Below are positions 7,201 through 12,306 of a stretch of DNA of 12,306 nt, in pieces. A model generated the notes under the pieces. The model searched no databases. It saw only the letters and a program-made list of their open reading frames with translations, and had not been told where the DNA came from. The position numbers and the translations under genes are program-made. Within the stretch, counting starts at the first letter, position 1, and every line of letters starts with the position of its first letter. The stretch comes from CBDCFL01 sp965216135 (GTDB taxonomy: Bacteria > Pseudomonadota > Alphaproteobacteria > Rhodobacterales > Rhodobacteraceae), in NCBI GenBank assembly GCA_965216135.1, contig CBDCFL010000007.1, positions 1 to 12,306 of the forward strand, read 5' to 3'.

Positions 7201-8744
7201 GTATCGTCGCCCATCGAGGCAATTGCCTCTTTGCCATCCTCGACCATGGGCACCAAAATCTGCTCAAGCTCTTCCAGCGTATAGCCCGCCGCGATCTGGC
7301 GTCGCCTCAGCTCGTCGCCTTCAAACAGCGCCGCTTCGCTCACCCCGGCCAGCGTCTGGTCCAGCTCGTTGATCCGCTCAACCCATTCCCCGAACGGCAA
7401 TGCGCGGGCCAGCTTGTCCTTGATCTCGGTGTCGTGGAACAGCTTGCCCTTTTTCATATCCACCGCCAGCAATTGTCCCGGCCCCAGCGCGCCTTTTTCG
7501 ATGACGGTCGCTTCGTCAACTTGCACCATCCCGGCCTCGGACCCGGCTATGACCAGGCCGTCGCCGGTAACTACATATCGCATGGGGCGCAGGCCGTTGC
7601 GGTCGAGCCCGGCACAGACCCAGCGCCCATCGGTCATGGCCAGGGCGGCGGGTCCATCCCAGGGCTCCATCACCGAGTTGCAATAGGAATACATGTCGCG
7701 CCACGCTTGGGGCAGTTCGATCGCCTGCTTTGACCAGCTTTCCGGCACCAGCATGGTCTTGGCCATCGGCGCCGACCGCCCGGCGCGCACCAGCACCTCG
7801 AACACCGCATCCAGCGCCGCAGAATCGGACGATCCCTGCGCCACGATCGGCTTGATGTCCTCGGCCATTTCGCCAAAGGACTGCGACGCCATGCGGATCT
7901 CATGGCTCTTCATCCAGTTCAGATTGCCTTTGAGCGTGTTGATCTCGCCATTATGGGCCAGCATCCGGAACGGCTGGGCCAGCCACCATTGGGGGAATGT
8001 GTTGGTCGAATAGCGCTGATGGTACAGCGCGAATGCGCTCTCAAAACGCTCATCCATCAAGTCGGGATAAAATTCGGCCACCTGTTCGGCCAGCATCATG
8101 CCTTTGTAAATGACCGACCGGCAGGAAAGCGAGGCGATATAGAGCGATGGCACCTGCGCGGCAGCGGCGGTCTTTTCGATCCGCCGGCGGATCACGTAAA
8201 GCTCGCGCTCAAAGGTTTCCTCATCGACGCCCTTGGAGTTAGAGATCAGGATCTGCTCTATCTCCGGCCGTGTCGCGTTGGCCTTTTCACCCAGGCAGGC
8301 CACATTCACCGGCACATGCCGCCAGCCGTAGATGTAATAGCCCATCCGCAGAACTTCGCTCTCAACGATGGTCCTGCAGGTTTCCTGCGCGCCAAAATCG
8401 GTGCGCGGCAGAAAGACCTGACCAACCGCGACCAGCTCATCCATGCGCGGTTTGTGCCCGGTGCGTTCGATCTGATCGTAGAAAAACCGCACCGGTATCT
8501 GCACATGAATACCGGCGCCGTCGCCGGTTTTACCATCTGCATCGACCGCACCCCGGTGCCAGACGGCTTTCAGCGCGTTGATCCCGTTCTCGACCACCTG
8601 GCGGCTTTTCTTGCCGTCGATCGACACCACCAGTCCGACCCCGCAGGATGCGTGTTCATCCGTTTCGCGGTACAGCGAATGCTCGGACATCCAGGCGCGT
8701 TTTGCCTCTTCGCGGGCGACCCAGTCTGCGTCGTATTTGGTCAT
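4206..8744 (-). CDS. gltB: Glutamate synthase (NADPH) large subunit
   Basis: GltB makes two glutamates from glutamine and 2-oxoglutarate, working with GltD in the cytoplasm. The 1512-residue product has the usual length. Domains in order are the class II glutamine amidotransferase with nucleophile Cys34 in HASCGVGLVV, so a 33-residue propeptide is expected to be removed; a central domain from about 470 to 780; the FMN-binding synthase domain at about 860-1215, including GAKSDSGEGGEDP near 910; the [3Fe-4S] cysteines Cys1133, Cys1139 and Cys1144 (GCIMVRQCQSNTCPVG); and the GXGXG beta-helix domain with GKGLSGG near 1329. The ATG at 8744 is fixed by GAGGTGG seven bases upstream. It overlaps the stop of the GFA gene as ATGA, so translation is probably coupled. 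gltD lies further upstream on the same strand, separated by the GFA gene. No lesion was found. Confidence 0.97.
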   Translation of the reverse strand: MTKYDADWVAREEAKRAWMSEHSLYRETDEHASCGVGLVVSIDGKKSRQVVENGINALKAVWHRGAVDADGKTGDGAGIHVQIPVRFFYDQIERTGHKPRMDELVAVGQVFLPRTDFGAQETCRTIVESEVLRMGYYIYGWRHVPVNVACLGEKANATRPEIEQILISNSKGVDEETFERELYVIRRRIEKTAAAAQVPSLYIASLSCRSVIYKGMMLAEQVAEFYPDLMDERFESAFALYHQRYSTNTFPQWWLAQPFRMLAHNGEINTLKGNLNWMKSHEIRMASQSFGEMAEDIKPIVAQGSSDSAALDAVFEVLVRAGRSAPMAKTMLVPESWSKQAIELPQAWRDMYSYCNSVMEPWDGPAALAMTDGRWVCAGLDRNGLRPMRYVVTGDGLVIAGSEAGMVQVDEATVIEKGALGPGQLLAVDMKKGKLFHDTEIKDKLARALPFGEWVERINELDQTLAGVSEAALFEGDELRRRQIAAGYTLEELEQILVPMVEDGKEAIASMGDDTPSAVLSTQYRPLSHFFRQNFSQVTNPPIDSLREYRVMSLKTRFGNLKNVLDEDSSQTEILVLASPFVGNAQFDCLVENFITSMVEIDCTFPANWDRMALSTHLARIRAEAEDAVRSGAGHLVLTDQHAGETQVAMPMILATSAVHSWLTRKGLRTFCSLNVRSAECIDPHYFAVLIGCGATVVNAYLAEDSIAERIRRGLIEGSLTEAVSRYRTAIDAGVLKIMSKMGISVVSSYRGGLNFEAVGLSRAMVAEYFPGMHSRISGIGVAGIQKKLEEVHALGWMTAVDVLPIGGFYKSRQSGETHAWEATAMHLMQSACDGASYELWRRYSAQMRAAPPIHIRDLLDIKALGKPVPIEEVESITSIRKRFVTPGMSLGALSPEAHKTLNIAMNRIGAKSDSGEGGEDPAHFKPDPNGDNPSAKIKQVASGRFGVTAEYLNQCEELEIKIAQGAKPGEGGQIPGFKVTEFIARLRHATPGVGLISPPPHHDIYSIEDLAQLIYDLKQINPRAKVTVKLVASSGVGTIAAGVAKAKADVILISGHNGGTGASPATSIKYAGLPWEMGLTEAHQVLAMNNLRDRITLRTDGGLRTGRDIVMAAMMGAEEYGIGTAALISMGCIMVRQCQSNTCPVGVTTQDERLRAKFTGNADKVVNLITFFAQEVREILAGIGARSLGEVIGRADLLTQVSRGADHLDDLDLNPLLITVDGADQIVYNRDRDRNSVPDTLDAQIVQDAARFLEDGEKMQLSYAIQNTHRSVGTRISSHIVRRFGMKNDLQNDHLTIKLAGSAGQSLGAFAVPGLKLEVSGDANDYVGKGLSGGMIVVRKPMASPLVASDNTIIGNTVLYGATAGYLFAAGRAGERFAVRNSGAKVVVEGCGSNGCEYMTGGVAVILGSIGANFGAGMTGGMAYLYDPDRDAARLMNTETLVTCPVTIDHWQDQLRGLIEAHAHETQSRKAADILAHWQSELGNFVQICPKEMLNHLPATWRLEQSTIPAE

Positions 8745-9187
8745 GGTCGGTCCACCTCGATGTGGGGGTTCTTGGCTTCGTACTCGGCCCTTGTCGCGCG
8801 CCGGTGGTCGCCCTCCAGCCGGACCGAGGCCATGGCGCGGTCGGTGTAAATCTCCGAGCGCAGCGGCCAGTCGCGCGCCGTGTCGAAAAGGCCCGGCATC
8901 AGGTCCAGGCTCGCCGCCGCGCCCTCAAAGTCCCGCATCCAAAGATGCGAGCCGCAGACCGTGCAAAAGGCCCGCTCGGCGAACGACGAGGACGAGAAGC
9001 GGGTCACCGGCCCCTCCACCGTCACCGCCTCCTGCGCGGCGTCGAAACACAGGAACAGACCTCCCGACCAGCGCTGGCACATGCGGCAATGGCACGCGCC
9101 CGTGCGCGGGTCGTGCAGGCCGTCAACCCGTATCGTGACGGTGCCGCAGAGGCAGTGGCCCTTCAGATGTCCCGTGACCTCACTCAT
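8741..9187 (-). CDS. GFA/CENP-V family zinc protein
   Basis: This 148-residue protein carries the zinc-cysteine pattern of the GFA family (glutathione-dependent formaldehyde-activating enzyme-like). Visible are GHCLCGTV (Cys12, Cys14), ACHCRMCQRWSG (Cys32, 34, 37) and FCTVCGSHLW (Cys75, 78). The founding member was reported to speed up addition of formaldehyde to glutathione, but most homologues have no known substrate, so the reaction here is open. The start at 9187 is set by GAGGGAG seven bases upstream; the frame stays open to 9565 but that extension has no family similarity. Its TGA overlaps the gltB ATG, and the gltB ribosome binding site lies inside its last codons. Its codons are more G/C-ending than those of gltB, with nine GAG to one GAA, which suggests it was inserted between gltD and gltB. 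Confidence 0.9.
   Translation of the reverse strand: MSEVTGHLKGHCLCGTVTIRVDGLHDPRTGACHCRMCQRWSGGLFLCFDAAQEAVTVEGPVTRFSSSSFAERAFCTVCGSHLWMRDFEGAAASLDLMPGLFDTARDWPLRSEIYTDRAMASVRLEGDHRRATRAEYEAKNPHIEVDRP
8752..8758 (-). promoter_or_regulatory. gltB Shine-Dalgarno inside the GFA gene
   Basis: GAGGTGG on the minus strand lies seven bases before the gltB ATG and within the last codons of the GFA coding sequence. With the ATGA stop/start overlap, this points to translational coupling of the two genes. Confidence 0.7.
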
Positions 9188-9419
9188 GCGGCGACTCCCT
9201 CGGCGGTGGATGACAGATGCCATAAGTGCCGGGAACATCGCGGGCGGAAAACCGCACCGCGCCGCACATGCATCGTCCCGTCTTAGTTGCCCATCTGCGT
9301 TTTGTCCAGATAGGTCAGAATACTTGACCTTGATCAAACGCGCGCAATAGGAGCGGTCAGATAGTGTGTGCACGCATTGCTGCACTGGGTGCTGCATGGT
9401 TTGGCATACGTCTGTCATG
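9188..9419 (-). other. Gap between gltD and the GFA gene
   Basis: This 232-bp stretch has no supported gene. It is open in the GFA frame, but with no ribosome binding site or family match. It contains an FNR-like dyad (9324-9337), a small GCGG-AAAA-CCGC inverted repeat (9244-9255), and a pair of TGCTGCA direct repeats near 9380-9395. No convincing terminator follows gltD, so transcription may read through, with an added promoter here. Confidence 0.5.
9324..9337. promoter_or_regulatory. FNR/FnrL-like dyad
   Basis: On the minus strand the sequence is TTGAT-CAAG-GTCAA, one base off the FNR-type consensus TTGAT-N4-ATCAA. It lies about 137 bp upstream of the GFA start. A TATTCT shortly downstream on the same strand could be a -10 element, in which case the site would sit upstream of or across the -35 zone. 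No convincing -35 is seen, so activation or repression cannot be decided. Confidence 0.4.
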
Positions 9420-10856
9420 TCATTGCGCCGCCACTGCGGCACTTTCCTCCAGATAGGCCAGCATCGCCGCTGCCGCTTCGCGGCCATCACGAATGGCCCA
9501 GACAACCAGGCTGGCGCCGCGCTGAATATCGCCGCAGGCATAGACACCGGCCAGGTTGGTTTCATGGGTGGTGAAATCGGCCATCACCGTGCCCCAGCGG
9601 GTCACTTCCAACTCCGGCACATCCCATAGTGCCGGCAGGTCTTCGGCGCTGAACCCCAGCGCCTTGATCACCAGATCGGTGCCTTCGACATAGTCGGAAC
9701 CTTCGATCAGCTCCGGCGTCCTGCGCCCGGTTGCATCGGGCAGACCAAGGCGCATGTTCGCCACCATCACGCCCGCAACCTGCTCGCTGCCGGTGAAACC
9801 CTTGGGCGCAGACAGCCATTCAAAGACAACGCCTTCTTCCTCGGCATTTGCCACTTCGCGCTGGCTGCCCGGCATGTTTTCGCGGTCGCGGCGATACAGG
9901 CATTTGACGCTGGTGGCCCCCTGCCTGACAGCCGTGCGCACGCAATCCATTGCCGTGTCGCCGCCGCCGATCACCACAACCTTTTTGCCGCTTGCATTCA
10001 GCTCACCTGAGTCAAACTCGGCAACCGCGTCGCCAAAGCTCTTGCGGTTCGATGCGGTCAGATAATCGATCGCCCGCACGATGCCGCCCGCTCCGACGCC
10101 GGGTGCTTGTAAGTCATTGGAATCATAGATACCTGTGGCAATCAACACAGCGTTGTGGTCCGCGCGAAGATCGGCAAAAGATACGTCCGTGCCCACGTCG
10201 CAGCTTAGCCTGTAAGCGACGCCCGCCTCGGCCAGCAGATCTACCCGGCGCAGCACCACATCCTTTTCCAGCTTGAAGCCCGGGATGCCGTACATCAGCA
10301 GACCACCGGCGCGGTCGTGACGGTCGTAAACGGTTACCTGAATGCCGGCGCGGCGCAGCACATCGGCCGCCGCCAAACCGCCGGGTCCAGCCCCGATAAT
10401 ACCCACACTTTCGCCGCGCTCTGCAAAGGGCTTTCCGGGCTTCACCCAGCCTTCGTCCCAGGCCGTGTTGGTGATGTATTTCTCAACAGCGCCGATCGTG
10501 ACTGTTCCGTGACCGGACTGTTCGATCACGCAATTGCCCTCGCACAGACGGTCCTGTGGGCAGATGCTCCCGCAAATTTCGGGGAAAGTATTGGTCGCCT
10601 GGCTCAGCTCATAGGCCTCGCGCAAACGGCCCTCGGCGGTCATTCTAAGCCAGTCGGGAATGTTGTTATGCAAGGGGCAATGCGTCTGGCAAAAGGGCAC
10701 GCCGCACTGGCTGCACCGGCTCGATTGCTCGGCGGCCTTGGCGCGCGCGTACTCTGCATATATTCCGTCGAAATCCTTTTGCCTTACGGTCACGGAACGT
10801 TTTTCGGGCATATCCCGATCAACATCCACGAATTTAAGCATCCGCTCACCGGCCAT
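9420..10856 (-). CDS. gltD: Glutamate synthase (NADPH) small subunit
   Basis: GltD takes electrons from NADPH through FAD and two [4Fe-4S] clusters to GltB. The 478-residue product has the usual length. Eight cysteines lie in the N-terminal ferredoxin-like part: Cys48, 51, 56 and 60 (CSQCGVPFCQTHC), and Cys95, 99, 105 and 109 (CGSICPQDRLCEGNC). The FAD-binding GAGPGG is at 155-160 with its acceptor strand ending VYDRHD. The NADPH-binding VVVIGGGDTAMD is at 293-304. The closing FAD motif YACGDIQRGASLVVWAIRDGREA is at 439-461. The ATG at 10856 is used; a second Met at residue 6 is possible, but neither has a strong ribosome binding site. gltD is the first gene of this minus-strand block and is divergent from uppP, so its promoter should lie in the 210-bp gap. 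The order gltD-GFA-gltB differs from the usual adjacent gltBD. Confidence 0.97.
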   Translation of the reverse strand: MAGERMLKFVDVDRDMPEKRSVTVRQKDFDGIYAEYARAKAAEQSSRCSQCGVPFCQTHCPLHNNIPDWLRMTAEGRLREAYELSQATNTFPEICGSICPQDRLCEGNCVIEQSGHGTVTIGAVEKYITNTAWDEGWVKPGKPFAERGESVGIIGAGPGGLAAADVLRRAGIQVTVYDRHDRAGGLLMYGIPGFKLEKDVVLRRVDLLAEAGVAYRLSCDVGTDVSFADLRADHNAVLIATGIYDSNDLQAPGVGAGGIVRAIDYLTASNRKSFGDAVAEFDSGELNASGKKVVVIGGGDTAMDCVRTAVRQGATSVKCLYRRDRENMPGSQREVANAEEEGVVFEWLSAPKGFTGSEQVAGVMVANMRLGLPDATGRRTPELIEGSDYVEGTDLVIKALGFSAEDLPALWDVPELEVTRWGTVMADFTTHETNLAGVYACGDIQRGASLVVWAIRDGREAAAAMLAYLEESAAVAAQ

Positions 10857-10927
10857 AAAACATCCAATCCCTGAACGATCTATTTAGACAAAGTTTACCA
10901 GTTTGAAAAGACAATGATACTGACCTT

Positions 10928-10941
10928 TTAATTGCGATTAA
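10928..10941. promoter_or_regulatory. TTAAT-N4-ATTAA dyad
   Basis: A perfect five-base inverted repeat with a four-base spacer, the geometry of CRP/FNR-family sites but with different half-sites. It lies about 75 bp upstream of the gltD start and could be an operator for that gene. The AT-rich half-sites make chance occurrence possible. Confidence 0.3.
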
Positions 10942-10952
10942 CACCGGTGAGC

Positions 10953-10976
10953 ACGCTAGGTGGGACGCTAGCGTCC
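10953..10976. promoter_or_regulatory. Operator-like cluster with ACGCTAG half-sites
   Basis: A perfect 14-bp palindrome, GGACGCTAGCGTCC (10963-10976), is preceded by a further direct copy of ACGCTAG (10953-10959) exactly 12 bp from the copy inside the palindrome. This gives three half-sites in 24 bp. The spacing suggests a dimeric regulator binding on neighbouring turns. It is equidistant from gltD and uppP (about 100 bp), so it could serve either. Confidence 0.45.
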
Positions 10977-11066
10977 ATTTTGCGACAGTTATCTTGACCT
11001 AAATGGAATCTTTCCCGCTTTCGTCAATGGCTTAACCTGCGGCCAACGAATCGCGTTTTGGTGCCT

Positions 11067-11870
11067 ATGTCGCTATTTCATCTCATCCTCGTCGCACTAA
11101 TCCAGGGTGTAACCGAGTTTTTGCCGGTTTCCTCGTCCGCGCATCTGATCCTTTTGCCGAGCCTGACAGGCCTGGCCGATCAGGGTCTTGCCATCGACGT
11201 GGCGGTCCATGTCGGCACCCTGGCAGCGGTGATCCTCTATTTTCGCGCCGATGTCCGCATCGCACTTGCGGGCATTCCCCGGCTGCTGACCGGTCGTGCT
11301 GACACCCCCGGCGCGAAACTGGCGCTGCTGCTAATCATTGCCACCATTCCCGTTGGCATAGCCGGATTTGCGATCCGCCAAAGCGGCGTCGATCTGGCGC
11401 TGCGCTCAACCGCGGTCATCGGCTGGGCGATGATCATTTTCGGGCTGGTTCTCTATTGGGCCGATCGCACCGGTCATGACACGCGCAAGACATCCGATTG
11501 GACGCTACGACAGGCCGCGTTTCTGGGCCTATGGCAGGCCATCGCGCTCATCCCTGGCGCCTCGCGCGCAGGCGTCACCATCTCTGGCGCGCGCGCCATG
11601 GGTTTTGATCGTCACAGCGCGGCGCGCATCGCGATGCTGATGTCCATCCCCACAATCGCCGCCTCGGGCGCGTTTTTGTTCGCAGATGTTTGGGCGGCGG
11701 GTAATTTGCAATTGCTCAAGGACGCGGCCCTGGCAGCAACGCTCGCATTCGCCGCCGCGCTGGGCGCCCTCAGCGTGATGATGCGGTTGCTGAAAACCGT
11801 TAGCTTCACGCCCTATGTGATCTACCGCCTGGGTCTGGGTATGGTATTGCTTTGGATCGCTTATTCCTGA
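11067..11870 (+). CDS. uppP: Undecaprenyl-diphosphate phosphatase UppP (BacA)
   Basis: UppP removes a phosphate from undecaprenyl diphosphate at the membrane, recycling the lipid carrier for peptidoglycan and other wall polymers; extra copies give bacitracin resistance in other bacteria. The 267-residue product is a polytopic membrane protein close to the E. coli length of 273. The signature QGVTEFLPVSSSAH is at 13-26 with Glu17. The first acidic position of the E. coli signature is Gln13 here. PGASRAGVT is at 163-171 with Arg168, and hydrophobic segments fill most of the rest. The ATG at 11067 is preferred; GTG 11061 and TTG 11058 are in frame just upstream, and none has a strong ribosome binding site. 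It is the only plus-strand gene, divergent from gltD and convergent with the NDUFA9-like gene. Confidence 0.95.
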   Translation: MSLFHLILVALIQGVTEFLPVSSSAHLILLPSLTGLADQGLAIDVAVHVGTLAAVILYFRADVRIALAGIPRLLTGRADTPGAKLALLLIIATIPVGIAGFAIRQSGVDLALRSTAVIGWAMIIFGLVLYWADRTGHDTRKTSDWTLRQAAFLGLWQAIALIPGASRAGVTISGARAMGFDRHSAARIAMLMSIPTIAASGAFLFADVWAAGNLQLLKDAALAATLAFAAALGALSVMMRLLKTVSFTPYVIYRLGLGMVLLWIAYS

Positions 11871-11902
11871 TCCCGACAGGGATTGCGTCGCAATCAGGTT
11901 TT
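11866..11902 (+). terminator. Structured terminator spanning the uppP and NDUFA9-like stop codons
   Basis: CCTGA (11866-11870) pairs with TCAGG (11894-11898). Between them are two further inverted repeats, TCCC-GACA-GGGA (11871-11882) and TTGCG-T-CGCAA (11883-11893), and TTTT follows at 11899-11902. An alternative is the single hairpin GATTGCG-T-CGCAATC (11881-11895). The T tract favours termination of uppP. On the minus strand no T tract follows, so it would serve the other gene less well. Confidence 0.55.
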
Positions 11903-12306
11903 CAGATTTTTCGCCGAGGATTTGATCGCCTCATATTGTCCAGACGGGCGATAGGGCCACAGATAATCCTCGATCACCGCCTCAACTGCCGTGGCTTCGA
12001 AGCCGAGATCGGACAGCCTGGCCGCGTCCGGTGCCACGATGTTGTCAAACCTCAGCGAACGAACCTGATCGCGCGTCAGGATTGAATTGTCGAACAATCC
12101 AAACGTCGCGACCTGAGCCAAATCAAGCGTGCCAGCGATCAGGCGGCCGGCCCAAAAGGGTTGGTTCACGATCATGCGGCGCTGTCGGATTGCCCCGAGC
12201 ATCACCTCGACCCAGCCGCGCAGAGTTTTGACCTCCGGGCCGCCAAGCTCATAAGTGCCGCCCGCCGCCTTGCCAAGAATGGCCAGTTCTGCGGCGCGCG
12301 CGACAT
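11894..12306 (-). CDS. Complex I NDUFA9-like protein (NAD(P)-binding, extended SDR), 3' part
   Basis: Only the last 136 codons are in the window; the frame is open through the right edge. The visible part reads VARAAELAILGKAAGGTYELGGPE, then a helix and the tail VIEDYLWPYRPSGQYEAIKS. The YELGGPE motif and the closing DYLWPYRP-type segment match the C-terminal half of NDUFA9-like atypical short-chain dehydrogenases, which in mitochondria are an accessory subunit of complex I. Bacterial homologues are usually annotated by this similarity, with no proven role in NADH dehydrogenase. The N-terminal Rossmann glycine motif lies outside the window and cannot be checked. The stop codon is part of the shared terminator stem, 23 bp from the uppP stop. 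Confidence 0.8.
   Translation of the reverse strand, partial: VARAAELAILGKAAGGTYELGGPEVKTLRGWVEVMLGAIRQRRMIVNQPFWAGRLIAGTLDLAQVATFGLFDNSILTRDQVRSLRFDNIVAPDAARLSDLGFEATAVEAVIEDYLWPYRPSGQYEAIKSSAKNLKT

Larger units (their letters stand above)
10857..11066. promoter_or_regulatory. Divergent promoter region gltD / uppP
   Basis: This 210-bp gap separates divergent starts and is clearly more AT-rich than the genes. It holds a TTAAT-TGCG-ATTAA dyad (10928-10941), a perfect GGACGCTAGCGTCC palindrome (10963-10976), an extra ACGCTAG copy (10953-10959), and a TTGACC -35-like hexamer for uppP at 10994-10999. No good -10 hexamer is found at the right distance for either gene, so exact promoters are not called. 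Confidence 0.6.

Noticed and set aside
9188..9565. Extended start for the GFA gene overlapping the gltD 3' end
   Set aside because: The extra N-terminal part has no family similarity and overlaps gltD, while the start at 9187 has a good ribosome binding site and the usual family length.

Overview
The window reads as a chromosomal stretch of an alphaproteobacterium, most likely a marine Rhodobacteraceae (Roseobacter-group) member. The reasons are the GC-rich coding style, a Hint-domain protein of the kind common in that family, a glutathione-S-transferase-fold protein that looks like the alphaproteobacterial division factor FzlA, and an NDUFA9-like complex I protein beside uppP. No phage, transposon, CRISPR, tRNA or rRNA sequence was seen. 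Apart from uppP, every gene is on the minus strand.

Layout from left to right. Positions 1-131 hold no confirmed gene, although a minus-strand gene may begin at 50 and run off the left edge. Then come a small basic protein of unknown function (132-320, with a strong ribosome binding site), queG (391-1422, last step of queuosine synthesis), a cluster of stacked hairpins (1516-1617), a probable fzlA (1633-2298), mtgA broken by two single-base frameshifts (2380-3154), and a Hint-domain autoprocessing protein (3212-4111) whose GTG start lies just behind a perfect palindrome. Next is the glutamate synthase block: gltB (4206-8744), a GFA/CENP-V-type zinc protein (8741-9187) that overlaps the gltB start by four bases, and gltD (9420-10856). 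A 210-bp divergent promoter region with operator-like dyads separates gltD from uppP (11067-11870, plus strand). uppP converges on the 3' end of an NDUFA9-like gene (11894-12306, cut by the right edge), and a structured terminator spans both stop codons.

How the genes work together. GltB and GltD form NADPH-dependent glutamate synthase, the GOGAT half of ammonium assimilation. UppP recycles the undecaprenyl lipid carrier, MtgA would polymerise glycan strands from lipid II, and FzlA would shape FtsZ filaments, so three genes bear on envelope growth and division. QueG acts on tRNA modification and is metabolically separate.

The points most worth a second look are the two identical one-base losses in mtgA, both at C5 tracts; the GFA gene lodged inside the glutamate synthase genes and coupled to gltB; an FNR-like dyad upstream of it; and several strong palindromes at gene boundaries. 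I found no clear evidence of a wholly new multi-gene system.
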